NCBI GenBank assembly: GCA_964576925.1
Contig: CAZNWJ010000002.1
Span: forward strand, 62,001-126,000
Direction: 5' to 3'
DNA from: JADJGC01 sp964576925
Lineage (GTDB): Bacteria > Zixibacteria > MSB-5A5 > CAIYYT01
DNA length: 64,000 nucleotides
In this document: one piece after another, positions 7,822 through 16,621 of the stretch
Layout of the letters: each line of letters begins with the position of its first letter
How positions within the stretch are numbered: the stretch's first letter is position 1
Position numbers and translations under genes: made by a program
Notes under the pieces: generated by a model
The model's database searches: none
Told to the model about the DNA's origin: nothing
The model's input: only the letters and a program-made list of their open reading frames with translations

Positions 7822-8814
7822 CTACATCATCTGCTCGAGCGCCTGGACCATGCGGCAGGAGAAGCCCCATTCGTTGTCGTACCACGAGAAGACCTTGATC
7901 AAGGTGCCCTTGGCGGCCGTCAACTTTGAATCAACGATCGACGAGTGGCTGTTGCCTACGACGTCGATCGAGACGATAGGCTCTTCGCAGTATTCGAGGA
8001 CACCCTTCATCTTGCCGTTGGCAGCCTCCTTGAAGGCGGCATTGACTTCGTCCGCGGTGACTTCCTTGTTGAGAATGGCTGCAAGGTCAACGAGCGAGCC
8101 GTCAACGGTGGGAACGCGGACGGAGAGGCCATCGAGTTTGCCCTTCATTTCCGGAATCACCTCGCTAATGGCCTTGGCGGCGCCGGTCGTGGTCGGAATC
8201 ATCGACATGGCGGCAGCGCGAGCGCGACGCAAATCCTTGTGCGGCAGATCGAGAATGCGCTGGTCGTTGGTGTAGGCATGGATCGTGGTCATGAAGCCTT
8301 TCTCGATGCCAAACTTGTCGTTGAGCACCTTCACAACGGGCGCCAGGCAATTGGTTGTGCAGGAGCCGATGGAAATGATGTGATGCTTGGATTTGTCGTA
8401 CTGCTCCCAGTTGACGCCGAACAGGAAGGTGCCGTCGTGTCCCTTCGCCGGAGCGGAGATCAGGACTTTCTTGGCGCCGGCGCTGAGATGCTTGGAGGCA
8501 CCGTCGCGATCGGTAAACTTGCCGGTCGATTCGACGACAACCTGGACGCCGTTAGCAGTGTGCGGCAATTTAGCCGGGTCGAGTTCCTTTGTGACTTTGA
8601 TCGTCTTGCCGTTGATGACGATATTGTCGCCCTCGGTGCGCACTTCCCCGTTGAACTTCTTGTGAATTGAGTCATACTTGAAGAGATGCGCGAGCGTCGG
8701 GGCATCGGTCACGTCGTTGACACTGACGATGTCGAGTTTGTTCTCAAGAATCGCCTTGCGGACAATCAATCTGCCTATACGTCCAAATCCGTTGATTGCA
8801 ACTTTTGTCGCCAT
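7822..8814 (-). CDS. gap: glyceraldehyde-3-phosphate dehydrogenase, type I
   Basis: NAD-dependent oxidation and phosphorylation of glyceraldehyde 3-phosphate. It has 330 residues. INGFGRIGR at the N-terminus is the Rossmann loop; SVNDVTD after strand 2 fits NAD preference. The active-site motif reads SCTTNCLAPV, with the catalytic cysteine first and SIG rather than SNA just before it. WYDNEWGFSCRM closes the protein. ATG at 8814 is chosen because GGAGG lies 5 bases upstream; an in-frame GTG at 8826 would overlap that site. Confidence 0.98.
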   Translation of the reverse strand: MATKVAINGFGRIGRLIVRKAILENKLDIVSVNDVTDAPTLAHLFKYDSIHKKFNGEVRTEGDNIVINGKTIKVTKELDPAKLPHTANGVQVVVESTGKFTDRDGASKHLSAGAKKVLISAPAKGHDGTFLFGVNWEQYDKSKHHIISIGSCTTNCLAPVVKVLNDKFGIEKGFMTTIHAYTNDQRILDLPHKDLRRARAAAMSMIPTTTGAAKAISEVIPEMKGKLDGLSVRVPTVDGSLVDLAAILNKEVTADEVNAAFKEAANGKMKGVLEYCEEPIVSIDVVGNSHSSIVDSKLTAAKGTLIKVFSWYDNEWGFSCRMVQALEQMM

Positions 8815-8834
8815 ACATTCCTCCACCTTCCGTG

Positions 8835-9509
8835 CTACTTAGTACGCAGAAACGCGTAGACAATCCCAAGCGAGAACTGCCAACCGGAATAGTTGCTAAT
8901 TCCCGCAATATCGCCAGAGAAACTATTGTCGAGATACTTGACCATTGTGTCGAATGAAAAGGTCTCGGTGAGCGGGATTTCCGCACCGCCGCCGAACCAC
9001 CAGCCCCAGTCGGATTCGGTTGAGAGCGAGCCATCGGTGTAGCGCGCCCAATAAGAATCGTATGGTCCCAGCGTGGCGGTCTCCCGCCCCAGGATGAAGG
9101 CGCCACCGCCTTCGAGATAGGGTCGAACCTTGCCCGGGAACTGGGTTGAGAACGGAGCGAGCTTCAAGCCCAATTGCATGGGAAAAATCGAAGCCTGTCC
9201 GAGAAACTGGCCGTCGAAGTTGCCGTTGACGTAGACGTCAAAGGTGATGTCGCCTTTGGAGTAGGAGCCGAGGTTCAAGACGCCGGCGAGCCAATTCGTG
9301 AAATAGTAGTTGGCGTAGGCTTCGACGTAGAAATTGGTGCGATTGCCATAGAGCTTGACCTCGTCATTGGGCTGTGACAGGTCACTGCTCTCATTGGAAA
9401 AAAGCCCGATTCGCAGTCCCAGCGCGGTGGTGCCGCCGGGTTGACCGGCGTGCAAGACCAGCGCCGTGAGCAGTACGAATCCCCAGGCTTTCAGCAGTAA
9501 CTTAACCAA
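8835..9509 (-). CDS. small outer-membrane beta-barrel protein
   Basis: Not assigned to a precise family. The 224 residues start with a signal peptide (MVKLLLKAWGFVLLTALVLHAG). The rest alternates short amphipathic strands rich in Tyr, Trp and Gly, with turns such as GGGAF and GGGAEIPL, and ends in a strand with aromatic and basic residues (FSLGIVYAFLRTK). This is the pattern of an 8-stranded OMP_b-brl/OmpW-like barrel. The TTG start at 9509 overlaps the pfk stop and has GAGG 6 bases upstream, so it is truly part of the glycolytic operon, between pfk and gap. Its contribution there is unknown. Confidence 0.75.
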   Translation of the reverse strand: MVKLLLKAWGFVLLTALVLHAGQPGGTTALGLRIGLFSNESSDLSQPNDEVKLYGNRTNFYVEAYANYYFTNWLAGVLNLGSYSKGDITFDVYVNGNFDGQFLGQASIFPMQLGLKLAPFSTQFPGKVRPYLEGGGAFILGRETATLGPYDSYWARYTDGSLSTESDWGWWFGGGAEIPLTETFSFDTMVKYLDNSFSGDIAGISNYSGWQFSLGIVYAFLRTK

Positions 9510-10554
9510 TATATTCCTCGGCCATTTCGATCAGACGCTCGTCTACTTTTTTGAGCGAATATACGGCTTCATTGAGCTCAGCACCAACGATTTCGTTGCC
9601 CCGTAGGGCCACCATCTGGCCGAACTTTCCTTCGCGGATGAAGTCGACTGCGGCAGAGCCATAGCGCGTGGCGAGGACACGGTCGAAAGCCGTCGGGGCG
9701 CCGCCGCGCTGGATGTGGCCGAGAATCACGGCGCGGGCCTCGAACTTGGTGCGTTTTTCGATCTCATCGGCCAGGAGAGCGCCGATACCACCGAGGCGGA
9801 CGTGTCCGAACTGGTCGACACCCATGTCTTTGACAATCAAGGAGCCGTCTTTATCGACCTTATCATCAAAAGAGACTTTGGCCCCTTCAGCGACGACGAC
9901 GATTGAGAAGTCTTTACCGCGTTTGTGGCGTTTGCGAATCAGCTCGCAGACCTTGTCCACGAGGACAGGACGTTCCGGAATAAGAATGACATCAGCGCCG
10001 CCGGAAACGCCGGCGTAGAGGGCGATCCAGCCGGTGTGACGACCCATGACTTCGATGACAAGCACGCGATTGTGGGATTCTGCGGTCGTGTGCAACCGGT
10101 CGATGGCTTCCATCGCAATGTTAACGGCAGTGTCAAATCCGAAGGTAGTGTCGGTACCGGAAAGGTCATTGTCGATGGTCTTGGGAATGCCGACGACTTT
10201 GATGCCGAGCGCAAAGAGCTTCTGGGCGACACCCAGGGTGTCCTCACCGCCGACTGCGACGATGCAGTCGAGTTCAAGGTCTTTGATATTGCGCAGGACT
10301 TCATCGATGCCATCGCCATTCTTGAACGGATTGGTGCGGGAGGTCTTCAAGATGGTACCACCGCGGTGCAGAATACCGGAGACGTCGTTGATGCCGAGGG
10401 GCTGGACGTTGGTGTCCCCCATCAGGCCCTTCCAACCCTCGCGAATTCCGATGATCTCCCAGCCGTTCTTGTTGATCCCTTTACGGACGACGGCACGGAT
10501 AACGGCATTCAAGCCGGGGCAGTCTCCGCCACCCGTTACGATTCCAACGCGCAA
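9502..10554 (-). CDS. 6-phosphofructokinase, probably pyrophosphate type
   Basis: Phosphorylates fructose 6-phosphate at carbon 1. At 350 residues it resembles the group III PFK family. TGGGDCPGLNAVIR is the N-terminal phosphate loop and PKTIDND carries the catalytic aspartate. The phosphoryl-donor loop reads GGEDTLGVA: an Asp (D105) replaces the Gly found in ATP-dependent enzymes, and Lys precedes TIDND (K125). Both are features of PPi-dependent enzymes, so a reversible PPi-PFK is predicted; that is inference from family knowledge. TTG at 10554 has GGAGG 7 bases upstream. It is the first gene of the pfk-omp-gap-pgk-tpiA-secG operon. Confidence 0.93.
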   Translation of the reverse strand: MRVGIVTGGGDCPGLNAVIRAVVRKGINKNGWEIIGIREGWKGLMGDTNVQPLGINDVSGILHRGGTILKTSRTNPFKNGDGIDEVLRNIKDLELDCIVAVGGEDTLGVAQKLFALGIKVVGIPKTIDNDLSGTDTTFGFDTAVNIAMEAIDRLHTTAESHNRVLVIEVMGRHTGWIALYAGVSGGADVILIPERPVLVDKVCELIRKRHKRGKDFSIVVVAEGAKVSFDDKVDKDGSLIVKDMGVDQFGHVRLGGIGALLADEIEKRTKFEARAVILGHIQRGGAPTAFDRVLATRYGSAAVDFIREGKFGQMVALRGNEIVGAELNEAVYSLKKVDERLIEMAEEYIG

Positions 10555-10607
10555 TTCAATACCTCCATCTTATTGTATCACAATCATTATCGGCAGCCGG
10601 AGCCAAT

Positions 10608-12452
10608 TTAGTACAAATTGTCCAGCATCAATTTGACCTTGATAGGCTTGCCCGCTCGCAAAACCTGAAGCGAGATCTGCTCGCCACGGCTCCCGGTCAT
10701 CATTCGTTCCGCTTCGGCGCGAGCTATGCCGAGCAGCGAAGTTTCATTAAGCGACAGTATCCGATCAGCGCGTTCGAGTAAGCCGTCGGCCGGCGACTGA
10801 GGTACAACGCGATCAACAACCAGCGTGTCGGCGGCAGAAGTCAGCGAAATACCAATCATATTTCGCACCGAGTTGAGCAGTTCATAGCGCTCGCCGGGGG
10901 CAAGGTAGAGTTTTTCGTTCTCGTAGTCAAAGGTCACGCGAAAGCGCTTCAACACGCCAGCGCCGATGTTTCCGGCGGTACGTTCGCCGGCAAAGATTCC
11001 GGTTTCGGCCAGCGAGTAGGAGACAGTGAGCGAGTCGAGATCGTAACCACAGAGGTCAAGCGACGGCAAGACACCTATCAGTCCTGCAGAGCCGCCGCCG
11101 ATTCCGATCGAGTTCATTTCCCGGTAGTCGCTGCGGTCGGCGCCGATCAGGGCATGGCTCTTGACGAAAGGGGCATTGAAATCGATCGACGAGGCCGAAC
11201 CAGTATCGATGCGAAACTGGCCGATAATCGAGTCGTTGACGACGGCTTCTACGTACGGCAGCCGAAAGTCGATCATCAAATTGCAGGCAGGACCCCAATG
11301 GTCGCGCGGTTGGCTGTCGCGGTTGTACAGCGTTAAGGTCGAAGCATCGTAGTCGACGCTGGCAATGCAGCGTCCCAGCACATCATAGCCGATAATGCCG
11401 TCGATCGTGCGCCCGCTGGCAGCTTCAATCGCCCCCAAATCGATGCCGAAAACCGGCAGATCAGCAAAGACGAGGCCGCCGAATTCCAATTTCTCCAGGA
11501 GATAGGCGGGCGATTGCTGGGCGCCACCGACGCCGTGGGCTTCAATTTGCGCGAGCGGTTTGAGCGGCAACGAATCGGTGAGACGGGAGTTGACGGCTGC
11601 TCCCGCGGCACCGCTATCAAAAATGAATGTGTGACGGCGATTATCGTTCAGGGTGACTTCGACATAACAGTGATTGTTCCAGATTTCGAAGGGGAGCACG
11701 ACTGAATCCGCCGAGAGCGTGGATAACGCTGGCGTTCCACTGCGGGGATCGCGGAAGAGCGAATTGTCGATCGGCAGATTGAAGGAAGCCGAAGTGACGC
11801 GGTTGAGTCCGGAAACGAATCCCGCTTCGGTCGATTCGCGTGTCTGGAACGGTACCATGATGCCATCGACGCTGCGATAGTCGCTGCACCGGGAGATCAT
11901 GGTTGCCAGGTCGGTTTTCATGACGATTTGCTCGATAAGATACGAATCGCGGTTGATCATCAGCTGCACCGGCAATCCGTCTTCGGGTCTAATCTGCAGT
12001 ACATAGCAGGCCAGGGAATCAACATTACGATTGGTGTCGAGCACTTCAATTGTGCCTCTGAACTTGGCAGTATCGAGGTAACTTCCCACGGCCAGCGCGA
12101 TTTGCGTTTGGAGGGCAGCCTTGTATTCGGCACCAAGGGCGTGGGTCAGACCCGATTGGTCGCTCATCCAGCAATCGTCGCCGGCGCAGGCCTGAATATA
12201 GCGCGCTATCGGCAAATCGATTTCGAAACGGAAGCGATTCGGAGCCTTGAAGAAAACTTTAGAGGTTCCGCTCATCCCACCGAGGCTGACTTCAAAGCTA
12301 AACTGGGCACTCGAAATCCCGGCGAGCTTGTCGCGACCGCCGAGGGCGGCAGCGTGCCGATCAAGAAGCGTGTTGAGATCGAACGCCAAAGTTGAACTCG
12401 AAGTGAGGAGTAGCGATATTGCCAGAAAGAAGTAGGTCATAATCGACGCCAT
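10608..12452 (-). CDS. secreted double aspartic-protease protein with PDZ domain
   Basis: A signal peptide (MTYFFLAISLLLTSSSTLAF) precedes a LolA-like beta region (about residues 30-240), then two retropepsin-like domains with separate catalytic motifs, FIFDSGAAGAAVN and FRIDTGSASSIDF, and a C-terminal PDZ domain (VPQSPADGLLERADRILSLN). The two half-sites resemble an internally dimeric aspartic protease. It probably acts in the periplasm or outside the cell; the substrate is unknown. ATG at 12452 gives a signal peptide close to the N-terminus; ATG at 12440 or 12539 is also possible, and none has a clear ribosome site. It follows the GDPD gene in the same direction. Confidence 0.8.
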   Translation of the reverse strand: MASIMTYFFLAISLLLTSSSTLAFDLNTLLDRHAAALGGRDKLAGISSAQFSFEVSLGGMSGTSKVFFKAPNRFRFEIDLPIARYIQACAGDDCWMSDQSGLTHALGAEYKAALQTQIALAVGSYLDTAKFRGTIEVLDTNRNVDSLACYVLQIRPEDGLPVQLMINRDSYLIEQIVMKTDLATMISRCSDYRSVDGIMVPFQTRESTEAGFVSGLNRVTSASFNLPIDNSLFRDPRSGTPALSTLSADSVVLPFEIWNNHCYVEVTLNDNRRHTFIFDSGAAGAAVNSRLTDSLPLKPLAQIEAHGVGGAQQSPAYLLEKLEFGGLVFADLPVFGIDLGAIEAASGRTIDGIIGYDVLGRCIASVDYDASTLTLYNRDSQPRDHWGPACNLMIDFRLPYVEAVVNDSIIGQFRIDTGSASSIDFNAPFVKSHALIGADRSDYREMNSIGIGGGSAGLIGVLPSLDLCGYDLDSLTVSYSLAETGIFAGERTAGNIGAGVLKRFRVTFDYENEKLYLAPGERYELLNSVRNMIGISLTSAADTLVVDRVVPQSPADGLLERADRILSLNETSLLGIARAEAERMMTGSRGEQISLQVLRAGKPIKVKLMLDNLY

Positions 12453-12560
12453 TCCATTAGCCGTCAGGTAGAATGAACGCCCTCTGCCTGGTCGTTGTTT
12501 GTTAATTCTGGGTGAAATCAAAGGGAGCCGGGCGGTCATAATAAAGTGTGAGTGTTCTGG

Positions 12561-13289
12561 TTATCTTTCGGAAAGCAAACGGCGATTCGCCGGCAGGCCG
12601 AGAGTCTCCGGAACGTTGGAGATCACGCCATCGACACCCATGGTCACCATCTTGCGTGCGCCCGCAAGGTCATCAACAGTCCAGACCGCGACCGCAAAAC
12701 CGGCCTCTTCGAGGCGTCGGACGAGTCCGGGTTTGGCGACGAGTTTGGACAAGTGTACTGCCGAACATCTCAGACTCTGCAATCGTTCGATTAAATAGGC
12801 CGGGAAGTCGAGTTTGACTTTCAGGTTGCGGATGGGGCCAACGATGAGAGCTGTCTGCGCCGACGGCAGTAGCGACTTGATTCGAGAGATAACCTTGGCA
12901 TTGAAGCTCGAGTAGATGATCATGTGATTAGCGGCGTGACGGCCGAGCGCGGCAATGATTTCGCTCTCGATACCGGGCGACTTGATATCAAGGATGATCT
13001 CGATCTTGCCGGCGAACTCGGAGACAAAGCGTTCAAAATGGAGGACGTGTTGCCGCGATTCGACGCGCAATTTGTCGACAACTTTGGAGGACGTGCGGCT
13101 GAGATAGCCTGAGTATCCGGTCATCCGCGCCAAGTGGTAATCGTGGAAACAATAGATGACGCCGTCGCGCGAGCAGCGCAGGTCGACTTCGAGAGCATCG
13201 GCCCCACATTCAAACGCGTAGCGAAAGGCTGCCAAGCTATTCTCGGGGAAGAGCTTTGACGAGCCGCGATGAGCGATGATCCGCGTCAT
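12561..13289 (-). CDS. glycerophosphodiester phosphodiesterase family protein
   Basis: TIM-barrel enzyme that hydrolyses glycerophosphodiesters to glycerol 3-phosphate and an alcohol. The 242 residues start MTRIIAHRGSS and keep the metal and catalytic positions HRG, PENSLAAF, ALEVDLRCSRDG and FHDYHL; the C-terminal barrel strands AVAVWTVDD and GVDGVISN are typical of the family. It has no signal peptide, so it is probably cytoplasmic. It is the first gene after a promoter whose -10 box ends 8 bases before the ATG. Confidence 0.93.
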   Translation of the reverse strand: MTRIIAHRGSSKLFPENSLAAFRYAFECGADALEVDLRCSRDGVIYCFHDYHLARMTGYSGYLSRTSSKVVDKLRVESRQHVLHFERFVSEFAGKIEIILDIKSPGIESEIIAALGRHAANHMIIYSSFNAKVISRIKSLLPSAQTALIVGPIRNLKVKLDFPAYLIERLQSLRCSAVHLSKLVAKPGLVRRLEEAGFAVAVWTVDDLAGARKMVTMGVDGVISNVPETLGLPANRRLLSER

Positions 13290-13297
13290 TATTCCCG

Positions 13298-13326
13298 ACG
13301 ATACCTGTTTGACATAGGCAATTCAA
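13298..13326 (-). promoter_or_regulatory. promoter of the GDPD gene, predicted leaderless
   Basis: TTGAAT (13326-13321), 17-base spacer, TATCGT (13303-13298), then 8 bases to ATG at 13289. No Shine-Dalgarno is present. Confidence 0.55.
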
Positions 13327-13344
13327 CAAAAGATATTAGGCCGG

Positions 13345-13374
13345 TTGCAGAGAAGATAACATGCAGGTTATACA
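13345..13374 (+). promoter_or_regulatory. possible promoter of the dTDP-rhamnose genes
   Basis: TTGCAG (13345-13350), 18-base spacer, TATACA (13369-13374). It leaves a leader of about 45 bases before the rfbA GTG, with AAGGTG as ribosome site. It is divergent from the GDPD promoter. Confidence 0.45.
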
Positions 13375-13427
13375 ATTCGGGTGAGTCCGGGACGAATGAA
13401 CAGAGCGCTCTTGATTAAGGTGAAGCC

Positions 13428-14180
13428 GTGAAAGGTGTTGTGCTGGCAGGCGGGCTGGGGACGCGGCTCTATCCATTGACGAAGACTACGAATAAGCACC
13501 TGTTGCCGGTCTATGATCAGCCGATGATTTATTATCCGATCCAGACGCTGGTCAAAGCCGGCATTACTGAGATCATGGTTGTCACGGGCGGCAACCATGC
13601 CGGCGAGTTCCTGGAGTTACTGGGAAATGGCAAGGATTTCGGACTGGACGGGCTTCGTTACGCCTATCAGGAGGGTGAGGGCGGAATTGCCGAGGCGCTG
13701 GGTCTGGCGCGGCACTTCGTTGGCGAAGATCGATTTTGCGCGATCCTGGGCGATAACATCATTGCCGATGACATCGGCCCGGCAGTCAGACGGTTCGCTG
13801 CGGGCGACGAGGGCGCACATCTCTTTCTTAAGGAAGTTGACGACGCCAATCGCTTTGGAGTTGCGGTATTTGACGAACAGAGGCGATTGGTCGCGGTCGA
13901 AGAAAAGCCCCGGACGCCGAAGAGCAAATATGCCGTCACCGGCGTATACCTCTATGAGGCAAAGGCATTCGATTTCATTGATACATTGAAGCCATCAGCG
14001 CGCGGAGAGTTGGAGATCACCGATGTCTCGAATTACTTCCTGCGGCATGGACGCTGCGGTTACGATATCCTGAGCGGTTGGTGGACCGACGCCGGGACGT
14101 TTGAGTCGCTGTACCGCGCGCAGGGATTCGTCCGATCGTTGCGAACACAGAACGAATTGAGGAAAGCCGGAGATGATTGA
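13428..14180 (+). CDS. rfbA: glucose-1-phosphate thymidylyltransferase (short RmlA type)
   Basis: Makes dTDP-glucose from dTTP and glucose 1-phosphate. It has 250 residues, shorter than the about 290 of E. coli RmlA, as in the short sugar-nucleotidyltransferase subgroup. The nucleotide loop LAGGLGTRLYPLTKTTNKHL, the PMIYYPIQTL segment, the metal-binding LGDNI and VEEKPRTPKS are all present; SGWWTDAGTFESL is near the C-terminus. The start is GTG at 13428 with AAGGTG just upstream. Its end overlaps the next gene by 8 bases, tying it to the rhamnose pathway genes. Confidence 0.92.
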   Translation: MKGVVLAGGLGTRLYPLTKTTNKHLLPVYDQPMIYYPIQTLVKAGITEIMVVTGGNHAGEFLELLGNGKDFGLDGLRYAYQEGEGGIAEALGLARHFVGEDRFCAILGDNIIADDIGPAVRRFAAGDEGAHLFLKEVDDANRFGVAVFDEQRRLVAVEEKPRTPKSKYAVTGVYLYEAKAFDFIDTLKPSARGELEITDVSNYFLRHGRCGYDILSGWWTDAGTFESLYRAQGFVRSLRTQNELRKAGDD

Positions 14181-14628
14181 CGGAGTCAAGATCAAGCAAC
14201 TGAAAGTTCACTGCGATGAACGCGGCAACCTGTTCGAAGTGTTGCGCGCGGACGAAGAGTTATATCGGGAGTTCGGACAGGTCTATATTACGACGGCCTA
14301 TCCCGGCGTGGTCAAAGCCTGGCATATGCACCAGCACCAGACGGATCACATGTGCGTCGTGAAGGGGCGGGCAAAGTTCGTGCTCTATGACGGCCGGGGC
14401 GATTCCCCGACCTATGGCGAGATAAACGAATTCTTCCCCGGCGACTTGAACCGGGTCTTGATCCAGATTCCTGCCGGCGTCTATCACGGCTTCAAGAATA
14501 TTGGCGTGGAGGAGTGTTACGTGATGAACGTGCCGACACGACCGTACAATCATGCCGAGCCGGATGAATTCCGTATAGATCCACACGATGCCAAGATTCC
14601 GTACGATTGGTCGCGGCACGATGGCTGA
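14173..14628 (+). CDS. rfbC: dTDP-4-dehydrorhamnose 3,5-epimerase-like cupin
   Basis: A 151-residue cupin of the RmlC family. It is shorter than the usual 180 or so, and the region normally reading RGxHYQ is AWHMHQHQTDHMCVVKG. GDSPTYGE, IPAGVYHGFKN and the C-terminal AEPDEFRIDP are in family style. Location between rfbA and rfbB supports epimerisation of dTDP-4-keto-6-deoxyglucose, so the set A, C, B, D would give dTDP-L-rhamnose. Because the active-site neighbourhood is unusual, a related reaction such as single epimerisation or isomerisation is possible. Confidence 0.8.
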   Translation: MIDGVKIKQLKVHCDERGNLFEVLRADEELYREFGQVYITTAYPGVVKAWHMHQHQTDHMCVVKGRAKFVLYDGRGDSPTYGEINEFFPGDLNRVLIQIPAGVYHGFKNIGVEECYVMNVPTRPYNHAEPDEFRIDPHDAKIPYDWSRHDG

Positions 14629-15631
14629 GCGGATCCTGGTCTGCGGCGGCTGCGGTTTCATCGGGTCGAATTTTGTTGAGCATCTTGTCAGGGAGAATCG
14701 CAATCTACGAATCACGGTGCTGGATTCTCTGACGTATGCCGGGTCGCTGGACAACCTGAGCGGGTTAATAGGGTCAGGAGCTGTCCAGTTCATCCAGGCG
14801 GACATCACAGATACAGAGGCAATTCAGGCGGCGCTGGAACGCGGATATGACGTGGCTTTCAACTTCGCCGCCGAGACCCATGTCGATCGTTCGCTCTACT
14901 ACACGCAACAATTTGTAAAGACGAATATCTGGGGCGTGGAGGTGCTGTTGTCGGCCTGCCGTGAGGCGAAGACGCCGCTGCTGCAGATATCCACCGATGA
15001 AGTCTACGGGCCGGCGGCGCCCGGACTAGCCTTCGACGAGACGGCACCTTTGAACGCGTCGAGCCCATACGCCGCGAGCAAAGCTGCGGCGGACTTGTTG
15101 ATTGTGGCGGCGGTAAAGACCTTTGGACAGGCGGCCGCGATTGTGAGAACGACGAACAACTACGGGCCACGGCAGTTTCCGGAGAAGCTGATTCCCTATT
15201 TTCTTGGTTTGATGCGCAGCGGCCAGCCGTTACCGGTGTATGGAGACGGTATGCAGAGGCGGTGCTGGCTGCATGTTGGAGATTTTTGCCAAGGGCTGTC
15301 GAGGTTAGTTGACGACTTCCCTGCCGGCGAGGTCATCAATATCGGCGCGGATGCGGACTACACGAACCTGGAAATTGTTGAGGCGTTGATCGATTTGAGC
15401 GGCAGCAAGGCCACGATCAAGCATGTCAAAGATCGTCCGGCGCACGATCGCGCGTATCGGATTGACTCGAAGAAGTTTGCCGCCAGATATGGCGCGCTGA
15501 AGCAACGATCGCTCAAAGAGGGCCTGCGCGAGACGATTGACTGGTACCATGCACATCCCGAGATCTTCGGGAGACTGCGGCGCGAGGATGTCAAGGGGTT
15601 TGAAAGCCGGCATTACCAGGCACGGAGTTGA
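14621..15631 (+). CDS. rfbB: dTDP-glucose 4,6-dehydratase
   Basis: Extended short-chain dehydrogenase/reductase turning dTDP-glucose into dTDP-4-keto-6-deoxyglucose. The 336 residues start MAERILVCGGCGFIGSNF, the NAD-binding loop, followed by FNFAAETHVDRSL, the signature ISTDEVYG, the catalytic SPYAASKAAADLL (Tyr and Lys) and RTTNNYGPRQFPEKLIP. ATG at 14621 overlaps the end of the cupin gene by 8 bases; an in-frame ATG at 14588 would add residues unlike the family. Confidence 0.95.
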   Translation: MAERILVCGGCGFIGSNFVEHLVRENRNLRITVLDSLTYAGSLDNLSGLIGSGAVQFIQADITDTEAIQAALERGYDVAFNFAAETHVDRSLYYTQQFVKTNIWGVEVLLSACREAKTPLLQISTDEVYGPAAPGLAFDETAPLNASSPYAASKAAADLLIVAAVKTFGQAAAIVRTTNNYGPRQFPEKLIPYFLGLMRSGQPLPVYGDGMQRRCWLHVGDFCQGLSRLVDDFPAGEVINIGADADYTNLEIVEALIDLSGSKATIKHVKDRPAHDRAYRIDSKKFAARYGALKQRSLKEGLRETIDWYHAHPEIFGRLRREDVKGFESRHYQARS

Positions 15632-15633
15632 TC

Positions 15634-16485
15634 TTGAGAATCCTCATCACTGGTGGAGCGGGTCTGCTGGGGACCGCATTGGTGCGCGAGTTAGCGCCAC
15701 GCTTTGATGTCACCGCAACTTCGCACACAGCACCGATGCGGGAGGCATTTCCGACTATCTCGGTAGACCTAACCGATGTGAATGCGGTTGCCGGAATCGT
15801 GAGGTCGCAAGAATTTGACGCGGTGATCAATGCAGCCGGTGCGCCGGTCGTGGATCGCTGCGAATTGGACCATGATTACGCCCAGACGGGAAACGTCGCA
15901 ATCGTCAAGAACCTTCTGAACGCGCTGCGTGGAAGGCAGACCCGCTTGTTTCATATATCGTCGGACTACGTTTTTGACGGGGAGAGCGGACCCGACGATG
16001 AGGACGGAACGCCAAGTCCCATCAATCATTACGGGAAGACGAAGCGGGAAGCCGAGGAAGCCGTTATGGAAAGCGAGACTGCCGCAACTGTCATTCGCGT
16101 CTGCGCGCTCTATTCGCTGGAACTGGAAGCACGGGCGAATCTCTATAATTCGGTTGCGCGCTCGCTCAGGCAGGGTCAGAGTTACATAGCCGCGACCGAC
16201 CTCATGACGAATCCGACCAACATCGCCGATCTGGCGCGCGCGATCAGAGATCTGCTCGTTGCCGAATCCGACATACCGGTGATTCACCTCGCCGGCGAAG
16301 AGCACATGAGTCGCTTCGAGTTCGCCAGACGGGTTGCCCGGCACGCCGGGTTAAACGAGGGGATGGTAATTCCGACACTGACGGCGGAACTCAAGCTTGC
16401 CGCCAGACGACCACTCAAGGCCGGGCTTCGCTCCAACATCGCATCATCAATCCTGGGCTGCTCTCTGCCGGCACTCACGGTCTGA
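15634..16485 (+). CDS. rfbD: dTDP-4-dehydrorhamnose reductase
   Basis: Last step to dTDP-L-rhamnose. About 283 residues. The N-terminal MRILITGGAGLLGTALV is the nucleotide loop; ISSDYVFDG and NHYGKTKREAE (catalytic Tyr and Lys) are standard, and RRPLKAGLRS near the C-terminus matches the usual end. The start is TTG at 15634, 6 bases after GGAG; another TTG at 15628 directly overlaps the rfbB stop. It is the last gene of the rhamnose set, followed by about 200 bases of non-coding DNA. Confidence 0.9.
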   Translation: MRILITGGAGLLGTALVRELAPRFDVTATSHTAPMREAFPTISVDLTDVNAVAGIVRSQEFDAVINAAGAPVVDRCELDHDYAQTGNVAIVKNLLNALRGRQTRLFHISSDYVFDGESGPDDEDGTPSPINHYGKTKREAEEAVMESETAATVIRVCALYSLELEARANLYNSVARSLRQGQSYIAATDLMTNPTNIADLARAIRDLLVAESDIPVIHLAGEEHMSRFEFARRVARHAGLNEGMVIPTLTAELKLAARRPLKAGLRSNIASSILGCSLPALTV

Positions 16486-16621
16486 CCTTTAATAGCTCGA
16501 AATCCCCAATCGGAAATAATGACGGTCTCAAGCGGAAGAGACTTCCAGGCCGGTTATCCTGGCCAAACTCAACAGTTCGATAACTTCTTGCTGTTCGAAC
16601 ACTTATAAGATCGTTTCAATC

